Source: Saprospiraceae bacterium
GTDB lineage: Bacteria; Bacteroidota; Bacteroidia; Chitinophagales; Saprospiraceae
Reading direction: 5' to 3'
Assembly: GCA_016718205.1 (NCBI GenBank)
Contig: JADKEB010000011.1
Location: 62,001-126,000 of the forward strand
Length of the DNA: 64,000 nt
Every line of letters begins with the position of its first letter. Within the stretch, counting starts at the first letter, position 1. Shown here in pieces: positions 1-7,505 of this stretch. Both the position numbers and the translations under genes were made by a program. Under the pieces are notes generated by a model. That model made no database searches and had not been told where the DNA came from. It worked only from the letters and a program-made list of their open reading frames with translations.

Positions 1-222
1 TCTGTTTCTAACAATATCTTTATGAAATTCAGGAATAGTGGTTTCTTCATTAATTTCTACATATTTGGATTTTAATCTGTTCCAATCGGAGATTGGGATA
101 AAAACACCAGTGGTTTTACCGGTATCGTCAGTGATATATTGCACATTCATGAAGTTGTATTTACTATCATCTTGTAACGTAAATTTTTTCTCAAATGGTT
201 CAATGGTTGAACTTGAAGCCAT
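1..222 (-). CDS. Partial antitoxin-like protein (cut by window edge)
   Basis: An open frame of 74 codons starts at the ATG at 222-220 and runs off the left edge without a stop. The protein begins MASSSTIEPFEKKFTL and contains VQYITDDTGKTTGVFIPI followed by SDWNRLKSKYVEI. The pattern 'YITD..G..T.V.IPI..W..L' is typical of short Bacteroidota antitoxins encoded just ahead of RelE/ParE-type toxins. If so, the toxin gene lies beyond the left edge and cannot be seen. A perfect palindrome 9 bases upstream of the start would suit autoregulation. The family assignment is from remembered pattern only; a free-standing small regulator is the alternative. Confidence 0.6.
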   Translation of the reverse strand, partial: MASSSTIEPFEKKFTLQDDSKYNFMNVQYITDDTGKTTGVFIPISDWNRLKSKYVEINEETTIPEFHKDIVRNR

Positions 223-230
223 CAAAACTG

Positions 231-258
231 GAATTCACAATTCATGAATTGTGAATTC
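231..258. promoter_or_regulatory. Perfect 28-bp palindrome upstream of the antitoxin start
   Basis: Each 14-base half reads GAATTCACAATTCA and the whole is exactly self-complementary. It sits 9-36 bases upstream of the minus-strand antitoxin start at 222, where an autoregulatory operator of a toxin-antitoxin operon would be expected. The same site could form a hairpin in RNA, or be a remnant of a repetitive AATT-rich intergenic sequence. Function is inferred from position and symmetry. Confidence 0.45.
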
Positions 259-343
259 TATATCTCTTTAGAAGCATTGAAGATATGATTAAAGATATAC
301 ATTTTTTCGATGGCCTATTCGACGTATATCAATTACTTTATAC

Positions 344-670
344 TCAAAATAAATTGGTTTGCGAAAAATGATTTAACCAACATCTTGATTTTGAGTATAA
401 TGAAGACATAATTTTTTTTTGAAAAAAATTATCGTCGGTATAATTTCTGATTCTAAAAAAGTATTTTTTTTCATTTTTGTGTGTACTGGCAATGATGATA
501 TCTAAAAAATCAGGCCATAGATCACCATATTTTTCGAGGTCAATCCGCACGTATTTTTTTTCAAGGCGTCGTCCTGTAAATATATTATTCCGTCCATTAT
601 ATATGATTTTCCGTACGGTGTGTATTAAATGTCCTAATGTAATGTAATGGTGTTTTAAATAGTTCATCAA
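344..670 (-). CDS. Doubtful hypothetical ORF
   Basis: An open frame of 108 codons with no recognised domain. The protein is very rich in Asn, Lys, Phe and Tyr. The only ATG codons near the 5' end lie at 665-670, inside the SRP RNA on the opposite strand, which makes this start improbable. The middle part (RIDLEKYGDLWPDFLDIII) reads somewhat like real protein, so it may be a decayed gene lacking its original start. I do not recognise it. Confidence 0.2.
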   Translation of the reverse strand: MMNYLKHHYITLGHLIHTVRKIIYNGRNNIFTGRRLEKKYVRIDLEKYGDLWPDFLDIIIASTHKNEKKYFFRIRNYTDDNFFQKKIMSSLYSKSRCWLNHFSQTNLF

Positions 671-730
671 CTAAGTCCGGAAGGGAGCAAGATGGAGGAG
701 TTGCCATTTGTAAAGGATGAGAGGTATTAG
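634..730 (+). ncRNA. ffs: Signal recognition particle RNA, small bacterial type (4.5S-like)
   Basis: The apical SRP domain IV signature is present: AGTCCGGAAGGGAGCAA at 674-690, with the GGAA tetraloop at 679-682. The symmetric internal loop (AAG opposite AGCA) is closed by CU(671-672):AG(690-691). A second helix CAU(665-667):AUG(692-694) leaves CAA bulged on the 5' side, as in 4.5S RNA. Outer pairing is AATGG(646-650):CCATT(704-708) and a terminal stem CTAATGT(634-640):GGTATTAG (723-730), followed by a short T run. The RNA binds Ffh and targets ribosome-nascent-chain complexes to FtsY. Exact ends are estimated from pairing and may be off by about 10 bases. No clear promoter box was seen upstream. 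Confidence 0.75.
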
Positions 731-853
731 TTTTAATTACGAATTACGCATGTGTGAATTAAGAATAAGGCTTGTCTCCACCGATCACGCAATAGATGAT
801 TAAAGATAGTTGATTTTCAATATAAACGCTCAATACAATACTAATGTAAACAT

Positions 854-1786
854 CTACTCAGCAGGAGATTTAACAAACTCTAAAGCACCATCAACCCAAG
901 ACAGAATTCGATCATATAGCTCGGTGCCTATATCATCTGGCAAATATTCCATGAGTCGGAAACGATTGAAAACCAGTAGCCCTCTCTGATCAGTAATAAA
1001 ATTTCTTTCATAATACAACGTATCCGTTATAAAAGCGATAGGGACAGGACTTAAAACTGGTTGAGTAGAAAACCAATTTTTTGTAAAATTTCTGATTTTG
1101 GTTAAATCAATAGTATTCTGCCAATCGGTTCCAGTTTTACATTGGCCAAAACCAATTAGTTTACCTTCCCGATTATCATTAAAATTTTTAACTAAAACAA
1201 TATCAACACCATCATCCTTTTTAGTAACATTTCCGTGATTTGAATTATTAAACCCTTCTCCCTCTTTTATTAATTTAATAATATCTCCGACTCTTTCAGG
1301 AAAACCACCTCTTGCTGAAGTCCCATTGATTATGTAATCAGTATTGTAGCCCCAAAAATGTTTGCCTATTGGACCGCATAATTGTTCAAATAAAAGAGTA
1401 CCATCAAGTCCATTTTGAACATTATAATTGCTCATATTAAATCTTGTGGCAAGTAGGAAAAAGATATATATACTCTTATTATACTCGGAAATAGCAGGAT
1501 TTACTTCTAACCTTGTCCTATTCAAGTTGAATGGATAGTTATTTGAACATGCGCTGAATCTCCTATCAACTTCATCCATTACCAATTTTAGTTGGTCAGA
1601 AACGATATCATCTTCGCTGAATATTCCATCGTGATTGATCTCATCCAACTCAATTGTCAAGTCACCGAGTATATCTTGAACAGCGATAGGAGCGTCTATC
1701 GTTTTTAAAACTAATATTTCCCAATAATCCGCTAATTCTTCAATATATGCTCTAGACGATGGGGTATTTGGAAATTTATACGCCAT
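854..1786 (-). CDS. PD-(D/E)XK-type nuclease candidate, third gene of a modification/ParB/nuclease operon
   Basis: 310 residues. The likely catalytic core is D191-D192-G-V-D195 followed by GFGQCKTGTDW (Q215-C-K217), a D-x19-QxK arrangement as in Mrr-like and other PD-(D/E)XK restriction nucleases; an acidic residue in the preceding helix would complete the site. The N-terminal ~130 residues are probably a specificity or dimerisation region without a recognised domain. It begins one base after the stop of the ParB-like gene, so it is surely co-transcribed with it and the methyltransferase. I infer cleavage of foreign DNA lacking the operon's modification. A non-catalytic or RNA-directed role cannot be excluded from sequence. 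No signal peptide or membrane segment. Confidence 0.7.
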   Translation of the reverse strand: MAYKFPNTPSSRAYIEELADYWEILVLKTIDAPIAVQDILGDLTIELDEINHDGIFSEDDIVSDQLKLVMDEVDRRFSACSNNYPFNLNRTRLEVNPAISEYNKSIYIFFLLATRFNMSNYNVQNGLDGTLLFEQLCGPIGKHFWGYNTDYIINGTSARGGFPERVGDIIKLIKEGEGFNNSNHGNVTKKDDGVDIVLVKNFNDNREGKLIGFGQCKTGTDWQNTIDLTKIRNFTKNWFSTQPVLSPVPIAFITDTLYYERNFITDQRGLLVFNRFRLMEYLPDDIGTELYDRILSWVDGALEFVKSPAE

Positions 1787-1787
1787 A

Positions 1788-2903
1788 CTAAGTCAATCGC
1801 TTTGTTCCTTTAGTTGATTCTAACTTTGAGTACATCTCAGAATATAAACTATCCGCTGTTTCTGCAATTTGACCCGCTATTCTGACCAATGATTCTTCAC
1901 CTTGAAAACCTGCGTTTACTAAAGATTTAGCCTTAAGAATTGATCTCTTTGTATCTAAAATATAATCCTCAAATAATGTATCTGCGGGTTTTGTTAATTC
2001 ATATGCAAAAGATAAGCTCTCCCCATCCTTCAATGCCCTTGTAGCTTCTTTACTCTGTAGCACTTCATCCAAATACTTCAAATCGGGGTTTTGAGATGTT
2101 ATCAGCGATAATTTTTTTTCACTTTTTCTACCGAATAACCACTCCAACAACTGTCCAAGTTCTTTAATTTTATTATTGGGTACTGGTTCTTTGGATTCCT
2201 TTTCAGCATCATTTAACCCAATAAATTCTCTAATACCTCTTCTTTGAATTCCTGTATATAAGTGCGAGAAATAAATTCTGCTCCCAATAACTTCCGAAAG
2301 TTTAAAGACACCTGATACGTCAGCTTGTTCTAAAATTTTCACTCCTTGATATAATTTTTGCACCGTACTATTTGTATCTCCTAGCTGTAATGAAATGTCT
2401 TTTAAGGGGACATTAAAATTCTCATGTACATTAGCTACATATTTAGCTTTAGCAATACTTCCCCATTTTGCCGGGCCATTCACATGTTTAAATCCTATAT
2501 ATTTCCACGCTTTATACCTGGAATCAACTTCCAAAACTGGAATTTTTTCGATCTTGGATTTTGTATCTGGCTGTATTAATTTTGCAATACTTTCAGGCAT
2601 CTCAAATTCATCAGGCAACTCAATCCCCAAAAGTAGTCTGAGAGCTGTAAGCCGTCTATTGCCTTCCAGAACGATAAATTTCTGTTTTTCAGGTGCTTTC
2701 ATGATAATAATGGGCTCATAAGGCCAAAATCCATTTTTTACAATAGAATACATCAATTCTGTAATTGCCATTTCGTTATACAAAATCATCATTATTTCCT
2801 GTTCAGTTGATTTCGATGAAATACCAAATTCGACGAGTCTCGGATTTCCTTTATCTAATATGAGATTTTTAACGAACTCTTCTCTTTTGATATCTTCAGT
2901 CAT
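1788..2903 (-). CDS. ParB/Srx-fold domain protein, middle gene of the modification operon
   Basis: 371 residues. The N-terminal ~100 residues match the ParB/sulfiredoxin nuclease-like fold: a run ending IVLEGNRRLTALRLL (residues 78-91) is the hallmark E-G-x-R-R-x-x-A-x-x-L box, preceded by PYEPIIIMKA. ParB folds bind nucleotide (CTP in true ParB), and some members are ATPases or nucleases. The C-terminal 270 residues are helical and unrecognised. The start ATG overlaps the methyltransferase stop by 4 bases (2900-2903) and the stop is 1 base from the nuclease start, implying translational coupling. No ParA or parS context is present, so chromosome partition is unlikely. I infer a DNA-loading, sensing or specificity role in the same system. 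Confidence 0.75.
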   Translation of the reverse strand: MTEDIKREEFVKNLILDKGNPRLVEFGISSKSTEQEIMMILYNEMAITELMYSIVKNGFWPYEPIIIMKAPEKQKFIVLEGNRRLTALRLLLGIELPDEFEMPESIAKLIQPDTKSKIEKIPVLEVDSRYKAWKYIGFKHVNGPAKWGSIAKAKYVANVHENFNVPLKDISLQLGDTNSTVQKLYQGVKILEQADVSGVFKLSEVIGSRIYFSHLYTGIQRRGIREFIGLNDAEKESKEPVPNNKIKELGQLLEWLFGRKSEKKLSLITSQNPDLKYLDEVLQSKEATRALKDGESLSFAYELTKPADTLFEDYILDTKRSILKAKSLVNAGFQGEESLVRIAGQIAETADSLYSEMYSKLESTKGTKRLT

Positions 2904-3793
2904 GCTGCTAAATTTAATAATAAATGCATAATATTACTTCCTGAATTCACAGTTTTTGACATTTGTAATGAATTCTGATGTAGAATTTCCTTCGCTTGCT
3001 TTTTATCCTGAAGTGTATAGGTCATGCTGATATCCGATGACCTGAATTTTTTATATATTTCTTTAATTTCTAAACAGTTATCATAAGTTAATAACCAATC
3101 TTCGTTATTATACAACTCCAAAATGCTTGCCCACTTAAAATGATCTTTATTGTTGTAGAAATTCAGGTATAAATTTTTACCTTGATTATAATACGGTGGA
3201 TCTAAAAAAATAAAGTATTTTTCCTTTATAGTTGAATAAAGTTCTTTCACAAGTTCTATGCCATCCCTATTGAAAATTCCTACCTTATCTCTAAATTTTG
3301 CTATAGATTCAATCCGTCGTGTAAGTTCTTGTTTATTATACCTTACGTTTAATTTGTAATTTCCTTTTTGATCATATCCTCCGATTGGTCCAGCTTTTGC
3401 CAAAATCCCGGATCTATTAGTCCTGTTCAAATAGAATGTGGAAAAGGCAACTTCGACGTCAGAATAGTTTTCATGAGATGTATAAACTTGTTTTTGTATA
3501 TGCCAGTTCTCTATTGAAACTATTGTGTCTTTGATTCTCTTTAATAGTTCATCGGTTTGATAAAACAACACCTTCCAAAAAGCATAAATATGTGGATCAT
3601 AGTCATTTAGTATTAATTTTTTGCATACTCCTTCAACAAGTAGTTTTAGAGATGCGCCTGCGCCACCAGCATATATTTCTACTAAAGTATAGTCTTCAAG
3701 ATTATTCAGTAAAATAGTCTTTTCAAGAAAAGTTGCCATTTTGCCTTTTCCTCCCGGGTATCTAAGCGGACTATATGATGTTGATTTGGACAT
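2900..3793 (-). CDS. D12-class DNA adenine-N6 methyltransferase
   Basis: 297 residues, the normal length for Dam/DpnM-type enzymes. Motifs: SPLRYPGGKGKM (8-19), the AdoMet-binding YAGGAGAS (41-48, variant of FxGxG), NRTNRSGI (123-130), and catalytic motif IV DPPYY (198-202). These transfer a methyl group from AdoMet to N6 of adenine; the target sequence cannot be read from the protein, although relatives often modify GATC-like sites. It is the promoter-proximal gene of the operon, overlaps the ParB-like gene by 4 bases, and has a -7 box only four bases upstream of its ATG, which predicts a leaderless or near-leaderless mRNA. The partner nuclease two genes downstream suggests protective modification, not housekeeping methylation. 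Confidence 0.88.
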   Translation of the reverse strand: MSKSTSYSPLRYPGGKGKMATFLEKTILLNNLEDYTLVEIYAGGAGASLKLLVEGVCKKLILNDYDPHIYAFWKVLFYQTDELLKRIKDTIVSIENWHIQKQVYTSHENYSDVEVAFSTFYLNRTNRSGILAKAGPIGGYDQKGNYKLNVRYNKQELTRRIESIAKFRDKVGIFNRDGIELVKELYSTIKEKYFIFLDPPYYNQGKNLYLNFYNNKDHFKWASILELYNNEDWLLTYDNCLEIKEIYKKFRSSDISMTYTLQDKKQAKEILHQNSLQMSKTVNSGSNIMHLLLNLAA

Positions 3794-3797
3794 GGCA

Positions 3798-3824
3798 CAA
3801 AGATAAAACTATTTTGATAGTTTT
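3798..3824 (-). promoter_or_regulatory. Operon promoter with overlapping inverted repeat
   Basis: On the minus strand TATCTTTG (3805-3798) is a perfect Bacteroidota -7 box (TAnnTTTG), ending four bases before the methyltransferase ATG. Directly upstream and overlapping by one base is a perfect 8-4-8 inverted repeat, AAAACTAT(3805-3812)/ATAGTTTT(3817-3824). A bound repressor there would block RNA polymerase. No clear -33 TTTG was seen at the usual spacing. The operator role is inferred. Confidence 0.5.
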
Positions 3825-3931
3825 GGCATCAATGAATATTTATTGGTTAGCCATTATTATCTCTCGTCCTATGCATTTATTCTTTTTCATTCTCAAAATG
3901 AAGTTTTCTTGACTTGAGTAGTTTTACCTAA

Positions 3932-4091
3932 GGCTCTGTTAATAAATAAATGGTGCAGAATTGGCGAAGTTAATTTGTTCTTTTTCAAGGCGTAAATGAG
4001 GCGAATAGCCTTAGCTATTTTAACGATTTTACAACGCAGAAAAAGAGCAAAAGAACGAGACAAAATGTATCAGTTATTTTTTAATAGAGCC
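3932..4091. mobile_element. MITE-like element with TAA target duplication
   Basis: A 160-bp element without an ORF. The ends are GGCTCTGTTAATAAATAA on the left and, read inward from the right, GGCTCTATTAAAAAATAA, imperfect terminal inverted repeats. Both sides carry TAA (3929-3931 and 4092-4094), a 3-bp target duplication as made by some IS5-family transposases. No transposase gene is in the window, so movement would be in trans. It lies 138 bases upstream of the methyltransferase operon and may mark a recombination edge of that island. Confidence 0.65.
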
Positions 4092-4282
4092 TAAACCAAA
4101 GGTTTTCGGTAGTTTGTTGCATGATACTTTGTTTTGCTTTGCCATCACAATAGTATAAAAAAATTGGGATACAACGTGTAAGGTGTGCTCTTTTTTTGGT
4201 TTCAGTTTTCAAATCAGCATTAAAGTTTCTGATACATCATATCGTCTTTTGCCTCCATTGTACTCCATTGAAATACATTGGC

Positions 4283-5154
4283 CTAATTGAAACCCACCCG
4301 ATACCCGCATTGAAAAGTATTTTTGGGATCGAGTGTCAGGATACCTTCTTTTCCGGTGAAATCTCCGTTGTGATAGATGCTGTCTGCAATCCCCTGCCAG
4401 GGCTCGAGGCAAAGGTAAGGTGCTCCGGGCTTCGTCCAGATACCTAAAAAGGGAAAATTGTGAAAGGTGAAATGTAGTCTTGAATCTGTTTTTGAGTTTT
4501 TAATGATGATCTCATCACTTTTTAAGCCTTTAAAAACGAGTGCGTCCGTCTCAAACAAAGAAGAAGACAACTGTACCTGATGGTCATAAATGGTGTTTTT
4601 TGATGATTCGTTGCCGATCAGTGCTCCTTCGATTTTCCACCTTTTGGCTGAGTGATCTTTATTGAAATACAACAGATAGTCGTCAAAAGCCAAACCTTCA
4701 TCCGTAGGCAATACAAATCCCGGATGAAACCCAATGCTAAAATACATCAAATCTGAAGAAGAAGTATTCGTAACTGAGGCAGAAGCTTTCAGCATGTCGC
4801 CTTCGAGCTCATAGATACAATCCAACTTCCAGTCAAAGGGATATTTTTGTCTGGTTTCCGGAGTACTTGCACAGCTGAAGACGATGCTTTGATCCGTCAT
4901 TTTTTCAACACTGAAATGCAGGTCCCTGGCAAAACCATGTTGAGGCATATTGTATTCCTTTCCTTTGAAAGTCATAGTATCATTTTTTAATCTGCCTACT
5001 ATCGGAAAGAGCAGTGGCGCTCTCCTTGTCCAGAAAGTGGCGTCACCTTGCCACAGATGTTCCTTTCCTGTTTTTTGAGTATGATACTTTGCAGTTCGGC
5101 TCCTTCTTCTGCTATCACAACCTTCAAAAAGGCATTTTCGATCGTAGGATGCAT
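4283..5154 (-). pseudogene. Aldose 1-epimerase-like protein with a frameshift
   Basis: The protein belongs to the aldose epimerase (galactose mutarotase-like) family: RRAPLLFPIVGRL, the MPQHGFARD histidine segment, the GFHPGF box and LCLEPWQG near the C-terminus. The natural start is the ATG at 5154-5152 (MHPTIENAFLKVVIAEEGAE), but this frame loses register after SIILKK. Register is restored if the T run at 5071-5076 (A6 on the coding strand) had one more base. The downstream frame alone opens through an unrelated N-terminus, which is an artefact. Either a sequencing error in a homopolymer or a real inactivation. The 5' end overlaps the polyprenyl synthase 3' end by 31 bases on the same strand. 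Confidence 0.8.
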
Positions 5155-6131
5155 CGATTATGTTTTCTGTTAGTAAAAAAATACACCAAATCACCCATAC
5201 GATCTCTGCTTTCACTCTGAGGAAATGATTGCAGGATTTCCAAAGCTTCATTCTGATATCTTATCATGGCTTCCTGAGCATACTCCAGACCGCCCATAGA
5301 TTTTACAAAATCAATCACTTCCTTGATTTTGGACTCATTGGTACTGTCAGTTTTGATATGATGGATGATTTTATTTTTTACTGACTTTTCAGCTTTGTTC
5401 AAGGCATATATCAGGGGCAATGTCATTTTTTTTTCCTTGATGTCTATGCCTCTGGGTTTGCCTATGGACTCATCACCGTAGTCAAACAAGTCATCTTTTA
5501 TCTGAAAGGCTATACCCAGTTTTTCGCCAAAAGTCCACATTTTCCTGACTATATCCTGATCTTCGGTGGCAGATGCCGCACCGGCCGAACATGCTGCACC
5601 AATCAAGGTAGCCGTCTTCTGGCGGATAATTTCATAGTATACCTTTTCGTCGATGTCAAGTTTTCTGGCTTTTTCAATTTGAAGAAGTTCGCCTTCGGCC
5701 ATTTGTTTTATAGCTTTGGATACTGTATGCAGGTGTTGATAGTTGCCGGATTCAAGGGCTATATTCATACCTTGTGACAGCAGAAAATCTCCTACTAAAA
5801 CAGCAATCTTGTTTTTCCATAAAGCGTTGACAGAAAAATACCCTCTTCTTTGATAGGAATCATCTACTACGTCATCATGAACCAATGTTGCTGTGTGCAA
5901 TAACTCAATCAAGGCGGCAGCCACGCTGGTTGATTCAGAAGTTTTTCCAAACATCCTTGCTGACAGAAATACGAGAATCGGCCTTACCTGTTTTCCTTTT
6001 TTCTGCACGATATAGTAGGTGATTTTGTCCAGCAGTGGCACTGAGCTTTTCATGGAGTCTTTAAAGTATTTTTCAAAATCTTCAAGCTCTGCTTTGACAG
6101 GTTCTTTTATTTTATCAAGCTCTGATGCCAT
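5124..6131 (-). CDS. Polyprenyl diphosphate synthase (long-chain, class I)
   Basis: 335 residues. It elongates allylic diphosphates with isopentenyl diphosphate, giving the side chain for menaquinone or the undecaprenyl-type lipid pool. Seen: KGKQVRP (44-51), first aspartate-rich motif DDVVD (86-90) in a LVHDDVVDD context, the GELLQ region, KTA.LI, and the second motif KDDLFDY near residue 215. The length and DDxxD spacing fit octaprenyl/solanesyl synthases of the IspB type better than short farnesyl synthases. The last ~15 residues (from NRKHN) overlap the epimerase start and may have been extended by local change. It is first in a two-gene unit with the epimerase. Confidence 0.9.
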   Translation of the reverse strand: MASELDKIKEPVKAELEDFEKYFKDSMKSSVPLLDKITYYIVQKKGKQVRPILVFLSARMFGKTSESTSVAAALIELLHTATLVHDDVVDDSYQRRGYFSVNALWKNKIAVLVGDFLLSQGMNIALESGNYQHLHTVSKAIKQMAEGELLQIEKARKLDIDEKVYYEIIRQKTATLIGAACSAGAASATEDQDIVRKMWTFGEKLGIAFQIKDDLFDYGDESIGKPRGIDIKEKKMTLPLIYALNKAEKSVKNKIIHHIKTDSTNESKIKEVIDFVKSMGGLEYAQEAMIRYQNEALEILQSFPQSESRDRMGDLVYFFTNRKHNRCILRSKMPF

Positions 6132-6237
6132 AAATTAGGGTCGTGCTGTTAAGAAGGCACAATGTACGATTTTCCCGTAAAATAGTTGACTGTTAATAGT
6201 TAACGATAAATAGGTATTTTGGTTCTGTGTGGAGTTA

Positions 6238-6405
6238 TCAGGTTTGAGATTTTTTAAATGCTATGGGCATCATGCCTTTTATGATAACCTTAGCATCTTT
6301 TTGTTGCCTGGTAAAAGGTAAAAGTTGGTATATGATTGATTTTAAATCGTGTACATCATGGAGCAAGTTTCCCGTCGGTTTAGGATGGTGTGGTCGGACA
6401 AATAG
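6238..6405 (-). pseudogene. Unidentified coding remnant
   Basis: An open stretch of 55 codons ending in TGA at 6240-6238 reads like a real protein C-terminus (for example PHHPKPTGNLLHDVHDL and KDAKVIIKGMMPIAF), but no start codon precedes it and a TAG stop sits immediately upstream at 6408-6406. I do not recognise the family. It lies next to the decayed toxin-antitoxin locus and is most simply the tail of a gene lost by rearrangement. Confidence 0.35.
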
Positions 6406-6421
6406 CTATAGATGAGACAGG

Positions 6422-6916
6422 CTATGGCTTCGTGATTCTATCATCGTCATCAGTTGGAAATTGCTGGTGCTTTAAAAATCCAAAAACTATTATTCTTGAT
6501 GGTTCAATTTTGAAAACTATAGTGCAATTTTTAAAAACACAATCTCTTATTTGAGGGTCTTCGAAGTAAATAGACTGCCTAAATAAATAAGGATTAACTG
6601 GAATGCTTTTAGTTTTTATCAATAATTGATTTTTTAATTTCTTCGCCGCCTTGAGATTATCTAGAGCAATAAGAGTATGTTTAAAATTTTTCTTAGTTGT
6701 AAATCAAGAGATTATGGTTCTGACAATAAAATAATCAACGCATTTAGCTTGCCTGACAACTATGTTAATAGCCGGGCAGGTGAACTAAATAAGGCGATTA
6801 TTTTGAAGTCAGGTTCATAATACATTGATTTTAAGACAATAAAAATTTAAACATACTCTAAATTCAATATGTTCTTGTAGTCTATTTTGAAATGATTTCT
6901 TATAGATGATCTTCAT
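6422..6916 (-). pseudogene. RelE/ParE-type toxin gene split by a MITE
   Basis: The start MKIIYKKSFQNRLQEHIEF begins at 6916 inside the antitoxin's last codons. The reading frame stops at the element inserted at 6673-6858. Removing the element and one TAA copy rejoins the frame exactly (HIEF then IALDNLKAAKKLKNQL), giving a 101-residue protein. Its C-terminal half (RQSIYFEDPQIRDCVF, TIVFKIEPSRIIVFGFLKHQQ) has the strand pattern and size of RelE/ParE toxins, which act on ribosome-bound mRNA or gyrase. The gene is inactive as it stands. The reconstruction needs no other change, so the insertion looks recent. Confidence 0.75.
6673..6858. mobile_element. MITE family A, copy 1 (inside toxin gene)
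   Basis: 186 bp, ends GAGTATGTTTAAAATTTTTC and, inward from the right, GAGTATGTTTAAATTTTTAT. It is flanked by TAA on both sides (6670-6672 and 6859-6861), a target duplication. No ORF inside. It interrupts the toxin coding sequence of the adjacent toxin-antitoxin locus, which proves it was mobile because the interrupted frame rejoins perfectly. Confidence 0.85.
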
Positions 6917-7143
6917 ATTTTGTAATTACTTCATTCAATGAACTTTCCAATTCGTCATGACTTAAAAAATCGTTCTTTCCGTTATTGATTTCTTCTAATT
7001 CTTTATGTAAATAATTTTGATTTGCCAGAAAATTTTGATCTTCATTTACAATCACCACTTCTTCAGATGTAAATGCATTTATTTAAAGACTGCATGACTC
7101 TGTCCAAGGCATTTTCTTTTATCTTCAATCTTATTGTTAACAT
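6900..7143 (-). pseudogene. Antitoxin gene with a +1 frameshift
   Basis: From ATG 7143 the frame reads MLTIRLKIKENALDRVMQSLN, then meets a TGA. The next frame continues without interruption (AFTSEEVVIVNEDQNF to ELESSLNEVITKYEDHL, TAA at 6902-6900). One extra base near 7078-7085 (around AATAAATGC) explains the break. The ~80-residue acidic product with its gene end overlapping the toxin start is the classic antitoxin-toxin arrangement. With the toxin gene split by a MITE, loss of the antitoxin carries no cost, so a real mutation is plausible; sequencing error is the alternative. Confidence 0.65.
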
Positions 7144-7505
7144 TTTTTCTATTTATCTTTTAATAACGGATATTAAAGGTAATAAGTTCTTCATTCTATT
7201 GCTTCAAAACTTTTAAAACCTTGGATTCATCATCATATTAGTACGATTTAGGTAAAATTTAAATTCTATGTACTAAATTTCAAGACTCTGGTCGCAAAGA
7301 TATTCACCACTTTGAAATGATTATAATTTGTTTACCTTTATTATTAGATTTTTGATTTCTACATGATAGAATTACTTAAGGAAGTTATGAGAAAATTAAC
7401 AGGCTAAAAGGTTTTATTTAAAGTGCCGTATGAAAACGTGAGGTTTAAATTTGGTTCTATGGGAAATTTTTAAGTGATTCTGCTTCTTACTACCGCCCAA
7501 CTTCT
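7144..7505. other. Gene-free stretch with one candidate minus-strand promoter box
   Basis: No ORF with recognisable protein. On the minus strand TATCTTTG at 7302-7295 is a perfect -7 box and could drive the antitoxin gene, about 150 bases downstream. No -33 TTTG was found at normal spacing. Otherwise the stretch is AT-rich with no clear repeat or RNA structure. Confidence 0.35.

Noticed and set aside
2395..2721. Plus-strand ORF inside the ParB-like gene
   Set aside because: Mirror of the conserved EGNRRLTALRLL coding region; no start context.
1788..2903. Partition protein ParB with a nearby origin
   Set aside because: No parA partner, no parS repeats seen, and the gene is fused into a methyltransferase/nuclease operon.
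4196..4447. Plus-strand ORF opposite the aldose epimerase 3' end
   Set aside because: It is the antisense frame of conserved epimerase sequence (LCLEPWQG region) and shows no protein family pattern.
5155..5251. N-terminal extension of the aldose epimerase frame
   Set aside because: It is antisense-free but out of frame with the true N-terminus, which starts at 5154 in another frame and carries the family's opening residues.
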